64,000 nucleotides of DNA from Streptomyces barkulensis (GTDB taxonomy: Bacteria; Actinomycetota; Actinomycetes; Streptomycetales; Streptomycetaceae): NCBI RefSeq assembly GCF_002843305.1, contig NZ_PGSG01000105.1, forward strand, positions 124,001 to 188,000. The letters run 5' to 3'. The first letter of the stretch is position 1. Each line of letters begins with the position of its first letter. Shown here piece by piece: positions 1 to 13,553 of the stretch. Both the position numbers and the translations under genes were made by a program. Under the pieces are notes generated by a model. That model made no database searches, was not told the DNA's origin, and saw only the letters and a program-made list of their open reading frames with translations.

Positions 1-171
1 GACCCCCATCGCAGGTCCGCATGATGGACCGAGGTGTCCGCCCTTCGGAAGAAACCTCATCATGTAACCTGCACGAAAATTTGTTCCGCAGAGGGCCAAC
101 GTCGTCCCTCGGCGCCCTTCGGACCCGGTCCGGAAGGCGCCACCAAGCCCCACGAGACGACGGGAGAGCCG
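1..171. other. Intergenic leader upstream of gltB
   Basis: No convincing gene lies here. The sequence is less GC-rich than its surroundings between about 45 and 95. It ends in a GGGAGAG ribosome binding site a few bases before the gltB start. A weak -10-like TAACCT sits at 65-70 without a good -35, so I do not call a promoter. Frames that are open here run on in frame from gltB and lack a start supported by a binding site. Confidence 0.5.
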
Positions 172-4732
<4,561 letters not shown>

Positions 4733-4740
<8 letters not shown>

Positions 4741-6265
4741 TCCCAAGGGCTTCCTCAACAACGACCGCGAGGTCGCCGAGACCCGCCCCGTACCCGAGCG
4801 CGTCAAGGACTGGAACGAGGTCTACGTCCCCGGCTCCCTGCTGCCGATCATCGGCAAGCAGGCCGGCCGGTGCATGGACTGCGGCATCCCGTTCTGCCAC
4901 AACGGCTGCCCGCTGGGCAACCTCATCCCCGAGTGGAACGACTACGCCTGGCGCGGGGACTGGCAGGCCGCCGGCGAACGGCTGCACGCCACCAACAACT
5001 TCCCCGAGTTCACCGGACGGCTGTGCCCGGCCCCGTGTGAGTCCGCCTGTGTGCTGGGCATCAACCAGCCCCCGGTGACCATCAAGAACGTCGAGGTCAC
5101 CATCATCGACAGGGCCTGGGAAGCCGGCGGCGTCACCCCGCAGCCGCCCGAGCGCCTGTCGGGCAAGACCGTCGCCGTCATCGGCTCCGGCCCCGCCGGC
5201 CTGGCCGCCGCCCAGCAGCTCACCCGCGCCGGCCACACGGTCGCCGTCTACGAGCGCGCCGACCGCGTCGGCGGACTGCTGCGCTACGGCATCCCCGAGT
5301 TCAAGATGGAGAAGCGCCACATCAACCGCCGCATCGAGCAGATGCGCGCGGAGGGCACCAAGTTCCGCACCGGAGTGGAGATCGGCCGCGACATCGACGC
5401 CGCCGACCTGCGCAGGCGCTACGACGCCGTCGTCATCGCCGCAGGCTCCACCACCGCCCGCGACCTGCCCGTCCCCGGCCGCGAACTGAACGGCGTCCAC
5501 CAGGCGATGGAGTACCTGCCCCTGGCCAACAAGGTCCAGGAAGGCGACTACATCACCCCGCCGATCACCGCCGAGGGCAAGCACGTCGTCGTCATCGGCG
5601 GCGGCGACACCGGCGCCGACTGCGTCGGCACCGCCCACCGCCAGGGCGCGGCCTCCGTCACCCAGCTGGAGATCATGCCCCGGCCGAACGACGAACGCGA
5701 CCCGGTCGACCAGCCCTGGCCCACCTTCCCCATGCTCTACAAGGTCACCTCCGCGCACGAAGAAACCGCGGTGCTGGCCCGGATGAAGGAGGGCGCCGAC
5801 CCCGGTGAGGGACCCTCCTCGCCGAAGGCGGGCGAGGAGGGACGGATCTACTCCGTCTCCACCACCCACTTCGAGGGCGACGAGGACGGCAACGTCCAGG
5901 CCCTGCACCTGGTCGAGGTCGAGTTCATCGACGGCAGGCCGACGCCCAAGCCGGGCACCGAGAAGCGCATCCCGGCCCAGCTCGTCACCCTGGCCATGGG
6001 CTTCACCGGCATCGACAAGGACAACGGCCTGGTCGAGCAGTTCGGCCTGGAACTGGACCAGCGCGGCAACGTCGCCCGCGACGCCGACTACGCCACCAAC
6101 GTAGACGGCGTCTACGTCGCCGGCGACGCCGGCCGCGGCCAGTCCCTGATCGTGTGGGCCATCGCCGAAGGCCGCTCCGCGGCCAGGGCCGTGGACCGCT
6201 ACCTGACCGGGACCAGCTCCCTGCCGGCCCCGATCAGGCCGACCGACCGCGCACTGACCGTCTGA
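4733..6265 (+). CDS. gltD: Glutamate synthase (NADPH) small subunit
   Basis: This 510-residue FAD/NADPH subunit of GOGAT passes electrons from NADPH to the large subunit. The N-terminal cysteine clusters CMDCGIPFCHNGC and CPAPCESAC are the two 4Fe-4S ligand sets. The nucleotide-binding motifs VIGSGPAGLAAA (FAD) and VIGGGDTGADC (NADPH) follow in order, and AGDAGRGQSL closes the FAD site near the C-terminus. A Gly/Glu/Ser-rich insert of about 15 residues near residue 360 is probably a surface loop. Its start lies inside the end of gltB, so the two genes form one transcription unit. No other enzyme of this reductase family would be expected directly after gltB. Confidence 0.96.
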
Positions 6266-6401
6266 CCCACCCCGACCGTCCGTACGGCGCGGACCGGCCG
6301 GCCACCCCGGCCGACCGGCCCGCACCGCCACGGACACACACCCCGCGGCGCCGACCCCCTCCCCGACCGGGGGCCGGCGCCGCGGCACGTCCGCGCACCG
6401 G

Positions 6402-6872
6402 TCAGCCACCCTCCGCCAAGCGCGCCGGGAAACCTCCCGTGGCCACCGGACCCCAGCGCACCGGAGTGATCCGCAACAGCGACTTGCCCTGCCGCACCAT
6501 CGCCTCGCGGTACTCGTCCCAGTCCGGATGCTCACCCGCGACCGCCCGGTAGTACTCCACCAGCGGCTCCACCGCCTCGGGCACGTCCAGCACCTCGGCG
6601 GTGCCGTCCACCTGCACCCACGGACCGTCGAAGTCCTCCGACAGCACGATCACGCTCACGGCCGGATCACGGCGCGCGTTGCGCGCCTTGGCGCGCTCGG
6701 GATACGTCGACACCACGATCCGCCCCGCGCCGTCCACCCCGCACGACACCGGCGACCCCTGCGGGGAGCCGTCGGCACGGCGGGTCAGCAGCACCGCCCG
6801 GTGGCGAGGGCGCACGAAGTCCAGCAGCTCGTCGAGTCCGACACGGGTGTTGGTGGCGATGGAAGGGCTCAT
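6402..6872 (-). CDS. PPOX-class (probably F420-dependent) oxidoreductase
   Basis: This 156-residue protein has a split-barrel flavin/F420-binding fold of the pyridoxamine-phosphate-oxidase superfamily. It starts MSPSIATNTRVG and carries the family pattern RRADGSPQGSPVSC, VSTYPERAKARNARRDP and PWVQVDGTAEVLD. The length and the KARNARRDP segment fit the small actinobacterial enzymes that use cofactor F420 rather than FMN. The substrate cannot be read from sequence. The gene converges on gltD and is divergent from the chorismate mutase gene. An upstream extension to 7154 is open but is antisense to the chorismate mutase gene, so I placed the start at 6872. Confidence 0.82.
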   Translation of the reverse strand: MSPSIATNTRVGLDELLDFVRPRHRAVLLTRRADGSPQGSPVSCGVDGAGRIVVSTYPERAKARNARRDPAVSVIVLSEDFDGPWVQVDGTAEVLDVPEAVEPLVEYYRAVAGEHPDWDEYREAMVRQGKSLLRITPVRWGPVATGGFPARLAEGG

Positions 6873-7007
6873 GATTCCGAGCCTATGCCGCACCGCACGG
6901 AGCACCGCACCCCCGGCACGCCCCGGCACGCCCCGGCACGCACAGCCCGTATCCGCCCACCGGAACGGGCGGGGAGGCTGAGCCGAAAACGCATAGAGTC
7001 GGTGACC

Positions 7008-7313
7008 ATGACGAACAGCGAGATCGACCCGTCGGTGCAGGCAGAGCTCACCCGGCTGCGCGACAGCATCGACAACATCGACGCCGCCGTGGTGCACATG
7101 CTCGCCGAGCGGTTCAAGTGCACCCAGCAGGTCGGCCGCCTCAAGGCCGAACACCGACTGCCCCCCGCCGACCCCGCCCGCGAGGCCCAGCAGATCGCCC
7201 GGCTGCGCTCACTGGCCGAGAACGCCAAACTCGACCCGGCCTTCGCCGAGAAGCTGCTGAACTTCATCATCGCCGAGGTCATCCGCCACCACGAGACCAT
7301 CGCCCGCTCCTGA
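7008..7313 (+). CDS. Chorismate mutase, AroQ type
   Basis: This 101-residue all-helical AroQ-type chorismate mutase rearranges chorismate to prephenate for phenylalanine and tyrosine synthesis. The typical pattern LRDSIDNIDAAVVHMLAERF (first helix, with the active-site Arg and Asp), VGRLKAEH (catalytic Lys) and a C-terminal FIIAEVIRHHETIA helix are all present. No ribosome binding site precedes the ATG. A TAGAGT -10-like hexamer lies 8 bases upstream, so the mRNA may be leaderless. A GTG at 7002 is an alternative start that adds two residues. The gene is not in an aromatic operon here. Confidence 0.88.
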   Translation: MTNSEIDPSVQAELTRLRDSIDNIDAAVVHMLAERFKCTQQVGRLKAEHRLPPADPAREAQQIARLRSLAENAKLDPAFAEKLLNFIIAEVIRHHETIARS

Positions 7314-7406
7314 CCACTGCCGGCCGCACGGCCCCGGGCCGCACAACCCCGGCCGGAAGGCACGGCACGGGACACCCGGTGCGCCCCGCACGGCCGATAC
7401 GGCAGC

Positions 7407-9932
7407 ATGAGCGCCATGCCCGCACTGACCCGAGAAGAGGCGCGGAGCCGAGCCCGGCTCATCGACGTCCGGCACTACACCGTCGACCTGGACCTGACCC
7501 GGGGCGAAGAGGTCTTCGGCTCCACCACCACCGTCCGCTTCACCACCCGCGAAGCGGGCGACACCTTCGTCGAGGTACGGCCCCGCACCCTCCACCGGGC
7601 CGTCCTCGACGGACACGCACTCGACACCGCCCCCCTCACCGACGGGCGCCTGCCGCTGACCGGCCTGAACGCGGGCGAACACGAACTGCGCATCGAGGCC
7701 GACATGGCCTACTCGCGCACCGGCGAGGGCATGCACCGCTTCACCGACCCCGCCGACGGCCGCACCTACCTCTACACCATGTGCTTCCAGACCGAAGCCC
7801 CCCGCGTCTTCGCCGCCTTCGACCAGCCCGACCTCAAGGCCCCCTTCACCGTCACCGCCACCGCCCCCGAGGAATGGACCGTCCTGGGCAACGGCACCAC
7901 CCACCGCGTCGAAGGAGAACCCGGCCGCTGGGAGTGCGCCACCACCCCGCCGCTGAGCACCTACCTCATGGCACTGGCCGCCGGCCCCTGGCACTCGGTG
8001 CGCACCGAGCACGCCGGCATCCCCTTCGGCCTGCACGTACGCCAGTCCCTCGGCAGCCACCTCGACGACGACGCGCAGGAACTGCTCGACATCACCCGCG
8101 CCTGCTTCGACCGCTACCACCAGATCTTCGACGAGCCCTACCCCTTCGACTCCTACGACCAGGCCTTCGTCCCCGAGTTCAACGCCGGCGCCATGGAGAA
8201 CCCCGGACTGGTCACCTTCCGCGACGAGTACGTCCACCGCTCCGCCGTCACCGACACCCAGCTCCAGAGCCGCGCCGTGACCATCGCCCACGAGATGGCC
8301 CACATGTGGTTCGGCGACCTGGTCACCCTGCGCTGGTGGGACGACATCTGGCTCAACGAGTCCTTCGCCGAGTACATGGGCTACCAGATCGTCACCGAGG
8401 CCACCTGCTTCACCGGCACCTGGACCGAGTTCGCCGTCGACCGCAAGTCCTGGGGCTACGACGCCGACCAGCGCCCCTCCACCCACCCCGTCGCCCCTGA
8501 GCCCCAGGACGTGCCCGACACCGCCACCGCCCTGCTCAACTTCGACGGCATCTCCTACGCCAAGGGCGCCTCCGCACTGCGCCAACTGGTCACCTGGCTC
8601 GGCGAGAAGGCGTTCCTCGCCGGCATCAACGACCACTTCGCCCGCCACCGCTTCGGCAACGCCACCCTCGCCGACTTCCTCGACTCCCTCGCCCGCGCCT
8701 CCGGCCGTGACGTCCACGCCTGGGCCGACCGCTGGCTGCGCACCACCGGCGTCGACACCCTCACCCCGCACATCACCACCGACGGCCGCCACTGGCGCCT
8801 GGAGACCACCCACACCGGCAACCGCCCCCACCGCCTCACCATCGGCCTCTACGACCTCGACGGCACCGAAACAGAAGGCCGCCCGACCCCCCGCGAACCC
8901 CTCACCGCCGACCTCCCCGCCGACGACGGCCACACCCTCACCGCCGACGGCCCCCGCCCCGACCTCGTCCTCCTCAACGACCGCGACCTCACCTACGCCA
9001 AGGTCCGCCTGGACACCGACTCCTGGCACACCGCGCGACGCGCCCTGGCCCACCTGCCCGACCCGCTCACCCGCGCCACCGTCTGGAACGCCGCACGCGA
9101 CATGGTCCGCGACGGCGCGCTGCCGCCCGCCGACTACCTGGACACCGCACGCGCCCACCTGCCGTACGAGAAGGACGACGCCATCGTCGCCGGCGTCCTG
9201 GACTTCGCCCGCCACGAGATCGCCGACCGCTACCTGCCGCCGGAACAGCGCACCGCCGCCCTGGAGACCCTCACCGACCTCGCCCGCGCCCTGCTGGAGC
9301 GCGAACCGGCCGGCGCCGGACGCGACGGGGGAGTACAGCTGACCGCCGTACGCGCCGCCATCGACAGCGCCACCACCCCCGGCGACCTCCACCACTGGTG
9401 GACCACCGGCACCCTCCCCGGCGGACGCCCCCTCGACCACGAACTGCGCTGGCGACTTCTGCACCGCCTCGCCGTCCTCGGCGCCGTGAACACCTCCGAC
9501 ATCGGCGCCGCCCACGACGCCGACCCCAGCGCCACCGGCACCGAGGGAGCCGCCCGCTGCCGCGCCGCCCTGCCCGACCCCGCCGCCAAGGAAGCCGCCT
9601 GGCAGGCCCTGTTCGACGAGGCCGACACCCTCTCCAACTACCTGCTCAAAGCCACCTTCCAGGGCTTCTGGCACGCAGAGCAGCACAACCTGCTGCGCGA
9701 CTACGTCCCCCGCTACTTCGAGCAGGCCCCCGCCCTCGCCGCCCGCCGCGGCCCCGCCATCGCCCAGGCACTGGGACGGCACGGCTTCCCCCGCCCCTTC
9801 ACCGACCCCGGCACCCTGGCCCTGGGGCAGCGGTGCCTGGCCGACGACTCCCTCATCCCCGCCCTGCGCCGCCCCCTCGCCGACGAACTCGACGACCTCG
9901 CCCGCGCGTTGCGCGTGCGCGCGGCGCACTGA
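7407..9932 (+). CDS. pepN: Aminopeptidase N, M1 zinc metallopeptidase
   Basis: This 841-residue M1 aminopeptidase removes N-terminal residues from peptides in the cytoplasm. The substrate-anchoring GAMEN motif, the zinc site HEMAHMWFGD and its distal Glu in NESFAEY are all intact. A C-terminal ERAP1-like helical domain completes the usual architecture, and no signal peptide is seen. The ATG at 7407 has only a weak upstream site, and an internal ATG three codons later is possible. Downstream lies a strong hairpin shared with the convergent lipoprotein gene. Streptomyces genomes often carry more than one pepN, so the symbol names the family rather than a particular paralogue. Confidence 0.93.
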   Translation: MSAMPALTREEARSRARLIDVRHYTVDLDLTRGEEVFGSTTTVRFTTREAGDTFVEVRPRTLHRAVLDGHALDTAPLTDGRLPLTGLNAGEHELRIEADMAYSRTGEGMHRFTDPADGRTYLYTMCFQTEAPRVFAAFDQPDLKAPFTVTATAPEEWTVLGNGTTHRVEGEPGRWECATTPPLSTYLMALAAGPWHSVRTEHAGIPFGLHVRQSLGSHLDDDAQELLDITRACFDRYHQIFDEPYPFDSYDQAFVPEFNAGAMENPGLVTFRDEYVHRSAVTDTQLQSRAVTIAHEMAHMWFGDLVTLRWWDDIWLNESFAEYMGYQIVTEATCFTGTWTEFAVDRKSWGYDADQRPSTHPVAPEPQDVPDTATALLNFDGISYAKGASALRQLVTWLGEKAFLAGINDHFARHRFGNATLADFLDSLARASGRDVHAWADRWLRTTGVDTLTPHITTDGRHWRLETTHTGNRPHRLTIGLYDLDGTETEGRPTPREPLTADLPADDGHTLTADGPRPDLVLLNDRDLTYAKVRLDTDSWHTARRALAHLPDPLTRATVWNAARDMVRDGALPPADYLDTARAHLPYEKDDAIVAGVLDFARHEIADRYLPPEQRTAALETLTDLARALLEREPAGAGRDGGVQLTAVRAAIDSATTPGDLHHWWTTGTLPGGRPLDHELRWRLLHRLAVLGAVNTSDIGAAHDADPSATGTEGAARCRAALPDPAAKEAAWQALFDEADTLSNYLLKATFQGFWHAEQHNLLRDYVPRYFEQAPALAARRGPAIAQALGRHGFPRPFTDPGTLALGQRCLADDSLIPALRRPLADELDDLARALRVRAAH

Positions 9933-9933
9933 C

Positions 9934-9983
9934 GCCCGTGGGTGCCGGGGCCCGTCCACGGACGGGCCCCGGCACCCACGGGC
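9934..9983. terminator. Bidirectional hairpin terminator after pepN
   Basis: Two perfectly complementary 23-base arms (9934-9956 and 9961-9983) enclose a 4-base loop, CACG. The arms begin GCCCGTGGGTGCC. The hairpin sits between convergent genes and ends three bases before the lipoprotein stop. It has no U tract on either side, as is common in high-GC actinobacteria. Confidence 0.8.
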
Positions 9984-9986
9984 TGC

Positions 9987-10526
9987 TCATCGCATGTCCG
10001 CGCAGGGATCGCTTTTCAGAAAATCATCGCGGTACGCGACAATGAACTTCTCCATGCCTTTGGCTCCAGCGGTGTTCTCATTCGCCTTGGCCACGAGAAA
10101 AAGGTCTCGGTCGCCCCCCTGATCGGTACACCGCACTGTGGCCACCGCGCCATTCTCCGAGTACACGTAGGAATTGTCCGCAGCCTCATGCGTCGGCTTC
10201 ACATAGGCGTGTCTGACGGCGAAGCGCCGTGCGGACCAACCTGGTTCCCAGTTGTCACGGCTGATGCGGAAGACATCCTTACCGTCCACCGATACCTCGC
10301 AGGTCCAGACGATGAGACCCGCTTCACTCTCCGTCTGTTGAATCCACTTTCCCGGAGGCATGAAGGGGTCGACCAGATCCGTGTCGATATTCACGCCGCA
10401 CAGAGACTCTGGGAGAGAGTACTCCCTTCGCTGCTCTTCGCTGTCCCCGCAACCAGACAGTGTCAGAAGCGGGACGGCTATCAGTGAGGCGAACGCGCTT
10501 CTCGAGCCTTCTCTCCCTGCCCTCAT
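9987..10526 (-). CDS. Low-GC lipoprotein coupled to WXG-like gene
   Basis: I do not recognise the family. The 179-residue product has a positively charged N-terminus (MRAGREGSR), a hydrophobic stretch and a lipobox LTLSGC, so it is probably a membrane-anchored extracellular lipoprotein. The mature part has few repeats and conserved-looking cysteines (SLCGVN, IVWTCEV, TVRCTD, SDPCADMR), suggesting disulfides outside the cell. Its ATG overlaps the stop of the preceding 768-residue gene by four bases (ATGA), which fixes the start and implies coupled translation. GC content is clearly lower than in the rest of the window. Partner or immunity protein to the upstream gene is a hypothesis only. Confidence 0.75.
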   Translation of the reverse strand: MRAGREGSRSAFASLIAVPLLTLSGCGDSEEQRREYSLPESLCGVNIDTDLVDPFMPPGKWIQQTESEAGLIVWTCEVSVDGKDVFRISRDNWEPGWSARRFAVRHAYVKPTHEAADNSYVYSENGAVATVRCTDQGGDRDLFLVAKANENTAGAKGMEKFIVAYRDDFLKSDPCADMR

Positions 10527-12829
10527 GACGCATCCCCAGAGGCTTCCCACATGGATCCCTCGCCATAACTATTGCCCGCCTGAGTGGTTGCCGCCTCCCT
10601 GATGTCCCAGGCGGTTTCGGAATTGATGTCGGAGCGGTCGAGGAGTGCACGCCTGACGATTTCGTCAGTCGCTTCGATGGTGGCGCTTCGAGCCTTGCCG
10701 TAGTCGCGGCTGCCCTCCTGTTCCCCTGCGGTCACAATATCCTTCTCGGCGCTCTTCACCACGCTCTCAGTGATGTCCTCGGCTGCCCAGTTAATAGCCT
10801 CTCCCGCCACTGGAACCCGGGGCGGAATGAGCGAGGTACCCAACTCGACGACACGGGTGACCCACTTACCTCTGTCCGCCGCTGCCTCGTTGTAATCCTT
10901 AGCAGATGCCGAGTGGTAGTCGAGGATGGCGTCTGCCCGGGCCTCGCTCATAATGCCCGCGATCACGGCACCGGGAGCGACCGCATTACTGATCCTCTGA
11001 TCCATATGCACCGTCGATTCGCTCTCACCATTGACGACGCCGTCCACCAACAGGGTCGTATATGCCTGCTGGGCACTGGTGATCGTGGCGTACGCCTCCG
11101 GATCCTGACCCACTTCGGCAAGGAACCGCTGTGCCTGACCGGAGTCGAAGACTGCAGGTTCGCCATGGACGGGGAAGCGCCCCGACAGCGGATCACTCCC
11201 ATACATCACCCGCTGGAAGTCGCCGATGTACTCCGCCGTGATGTTGCCCAGACTGTCCCGCAGCACATGGAGGGGCCCGGACTTCAGATCCTCGAACTTC
11301 TCGTCCTTCAGATTCTCGTTGTGGCGGATCAGCTCGGGATGCTCGCCGAAGTGCGCCACCAGACGCTCGGTGAACTCCGCACGCTCCGAGGTGTGCTCGA
11401 TCGGCTCCGTCGACTGACTGTCGTACGCGCGCCCGGTCGCCGCCGCCTCCAGCGCGTGCCCCAGCGCGTTCGGCCCGTGCTCGAGAGCGTCCTTCAAACC
11501 GTCCGCACCCGGCTTCGCCAGGCTGTCCGGCGGCCACTCGAAGTCCTCCCTGAGGAACTCGTCGAAGTACTGGTAACCCAGCTTCCCGTTCTTGTCGACG
11601 ATGCCGTCCTCCCGGTACACCGTCGGGTCACCCGTGAAGAACCTCTCCGCGGCCTCCGGGCTGTGCCCCAGCGCCTCCAGCACACTCGTCAGCGGGTCGT
11701 AACCGGCCCCGCCCCTGCCCGACGGGTTGTAGCCGAGATCCGCATCGCCCATGCCCGCCGGCCTGTTCGACGTGAACCGCATGGGCTCGTCGTGGTGGAG
11801 CTGGGTGATGTGCTCCGCGATGGGGGTGAGGAAGTCCGCGTCGTACTCCCCGTAGCGCATGATCCCGCCGAGAACCTGGTAGCCGTACGGCTGCGGGCCG
11901 AACGGGCCCGGCTCCAGATCGAGCTGCTGAGTGCCGAGCCTGCGGAACTCCTCTCCCCACCTGGCAGGCAGGTGCGTCTTGTTGTCCGGGTCGGTGGCGG
12001 TGGCCAGCGCGATGCCCATGTTCCGCTGGAGGTCCCGGGACAGCGCCAGCCGCCCCTCGTTCTCCTCCCCGTCCCCCAGGGTGCCGTCGACCGACATCCG
12101 GGCGTAGAACCGCAGGGCCTCCTCGGGGCCGCCCAGCCCCCTGTAGAAGGCCGTGGAGAACTCCGGGTCCTCGGCGTTCGCGCCCACCAGGCCGTTGAAC
12201 TCGCGGTACTGGGCATCCGACATGTCCGGGCCCAGCTTCGCCAGCTTCACGGCGCGCTCGGCCTCGACCTCGTCCAGGGAGCCGTACTGGACGTGCCCGA
12301 AGTTGTAGGGATCGCCGCCGTGGACCCTCTTCAGCGCCCGCGCCGCCAGGTCGTCGAGCTCATCGGCCCGCGCGATCAGCCGGTCGATCCGGTCCGCCAG
12401 GTCCCTGCCCGCCCGGCGCTGCTCCTCGGAGGGGGCGCTGTTGTCCGGCCGGCGGTCGAGGGAGAAGCCCACCGTCCCGTCGCCGTTGTCCCTCACCCGG
12501 ATGCCCTGCTCACGGCCTCCCTCGACCTCCTTGATCAGGTCGGCCTGAACGGACTTCAGGTCCGTGTGCACGTCCCTGAGGATGTTCCTGATGCTCCTGG
12601 CCTGGGCCGCCGCGTCGTCGAACTCCTTGGCCGTCTTGCGGACGAACGGCTTGGTGACGGTGGCGTTCTCGCCCTTCCAGTCGGTCTTCTCGGCCTTGGC
12701 GGCCATACCGGTGCGGGCCTCGTCCGCCAGTTCCCCCAGTTCGGTGACCACCGACTCCCAGTCCGACACCGCGTCCGACAGGCCGGAGAAGGAGAAGCCG
12801 TACAGATCGGTGAAGGTCAACTTGGCCAT
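10523..12829 (-). CDS. Large WXG-like (ESX-associated type) protein
   Basis: This 768-residue protein has no recognisable catalytic motif. Residues 1-110 are helical and contain a W-x-G turn (WKG, residues 51-53), as in the WXG100/LXG superfamily of ESX/type VII substrates. A long middle part has tryptophan- and tyrosine-rich segments such as GIMRYGEYDADFLTPI. The C-terminal 150 residues contain VPVAGEAINWAAEDITESVV. I recall similar large proteins in other actinomycetes encoded next to small WXG100-like genes, but their function is unknown. The start is set by the ATG of MAKLTF, with a purine-rich GGGGAAACGG upstream. GC falls toward the 3' end, which runs directly into the lipoprotein gene. 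Confidence 0.75.
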   Translation of the reverse strand: MAKLTFTDLYGFSFSGLSDAVSDWESVVTELGELADEARTGMAAKAEKTDWKGENATVTKPFVRKTAKEFDDAAAQARSIRNILRDVHTDLKSVQADLIKEVEGGREQGIRVRDNGDGTVGFSLDRRPDNSAPSEEQRRAGRDLADRIDRLIARADELDDLAARALKRVHGGDPYNFGHVQYGSLDEVEAERAVKLAKLGPDMSDAQYREFNGLVGANAEDPEFSTAFYRGLGGPEEALRFYARMSVDGTLGDGEENEGRLALSRDLQRNMGIALATATDPDNKTHLPARWGEEFRRLGTQQLDLEPGPFGPQPYGYQVLGGIMRYGEYDADFLTPIAEHITQLHHDEPMRFTSNRPAGMGDADLGYNPSGRGGAGYDPLTSVLEALGHSPEAAERFFTGDPTVYREDGIVDKNGKLGYQYFDEFLREDFEWPPDSLAKPGADGLKDALEHGPNALGHALEAAATGRAYDSQSTEPIEHTSERAEFTERLVAHFGEHPELIRHNENLKDEKFEDLKSGPLHVLRDSLGNITAEYIGDFQRVMYGSDPLSGRFPVHGEPAVFDSGQAQRFLAEVGQDPEAYATITSAQQAYTTLLVDGVVNGESESTVHMDQRISNAVAPGAVIAGIMSEARADAILDYHSASAKDYNEAAADRGKWVTRVVELGTSLIPPRVPVAGEAINWAAEDITESVVKSAEKDIVTAGEQEGSRDYGKARSATIEATDEIVRRALLDRSDINSETAWDIREAATTQAGNSYGEGSMWEASGDAS

Positions 12830-12854
12830 GGTGCCGTTTCCCCGTTCCCCGTGC

Positions 12855-13310
12855 TTATTTGCAGTAGTGCTCGATCTCCGACACCGACATGGCCGAGCCG
12901 TCGCGGTGCCGCATCTGCGCCTCGATCTCCTTGTCCTGCTTGGTGTAGGAATTCGCGCTGTAGTCGAGGTGGTTGGAGATGTGCGCACAGGACTGCAGCA
13001 ACGTCCTGAGCTGGGAGTCCCACACCCCGACGGTGAGGCCGAGCTCCTCACCCAGGGTGAAGTTGGCGTTCTTCAGAGCGGTGGCGGCACCGTCGCTGGA
13101 CTCGCGGGCGAGGTCGCCGTCCTTCCGCAGCCGCCCGAACAGTACGTAGGCGTCGTGCCCGATGGCCCCCAACTCGTCCTGGACGGCCGACAGGTCGTGC
13201 CCGCCACCCCCGCCGCCACCCGGGTCGGCCACCTCGTTCAGCCGCGTCCCGGCACCGCTGCGCTCCGATGCCTTCGCCACCAGAGCGGCCCACTCCTCGT
13301 CGAACGACAC
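12855..13310 (-). CDS. Small WXG100-like protein
   Basis: This 151-residue, mostly helical protein starts at GTG (MSFDEEW), with GGGAGGATGT directly upstream. A glycine tract (seven Gly near residue 35) separates a short N-terminal helix from two long helices. The second carries VWDSQLRTLLQSCAHISNHL, a W-D-S turn reminiscent of the W-x-G hairpin of ESX-type proteins. It is the first gene of a three-gene minus-strand unit and lies 25 bases before the 768-residue protein. The likely role is a small partner for secretion or folding of the larger product, which is inferred from gene order. An ATG at 13314 is in a different frame and is not the start. Confidence 0.7.
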   Translation of the reverse strand: MSFDEEWAALVAKASERSGAGTRLNEVADPGGGGGGGHDLSAVQDELGAIGHDAYVLFGRLRKDGDLARESSDGAATALKNANFTLGEELGLTVGVWDSQLRTLLQSCAHISNHLDYSANSYTKQDKEIEAQMRHRDGSAMSVSEIEHYCK

Positions 13311-13553
13311 ACATCCTCCCCCGAGTCGGTCAGTGCACTGCGTAACCAGACGATAACAGCCGGGAGTGGGTGCGAGTACGGCCCGAAGCGCAGGCCCGCA
13401 CGCGCCGTCGTATGCCGTCGTGGAAAACGGAAATGCTCATCCGAGCAACCTCGCGCCCATTTCACAAGTTGTTAACGGCCCTATATGAAACGGCCGTTGA
13501 ACAGTTCCCTTCCCACAGTCCCCTACCTGCGGGTAAGTCATAGGCTCACTGCC
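13311..13553. promoter_or_regulatory. Divergent regulatory region, WXG island and pyk
   Basis: This 243-base gap separates divergent genes and is relatively AT-rich from about 13420. It contains an inverted repeat with arms AACGGCC (13474-13480) and GGCCGTT (13492-13498) around a CTATATGAAA centre, a possible operator. TAGGCT at 13541-13546 stands 7 bases before the pyk ATG, where no ribosome binding site is visible, so pyk could be leaderless. No matching -35 hexamer is obvious. Confidence 0.4.

Noticed and set aside
7209..9959. 916-codon minus-strand frame opposite pepN
   Set aside because: Shadow of the aminopeptidase, with Gly/Val-rich repeats and no start signal.
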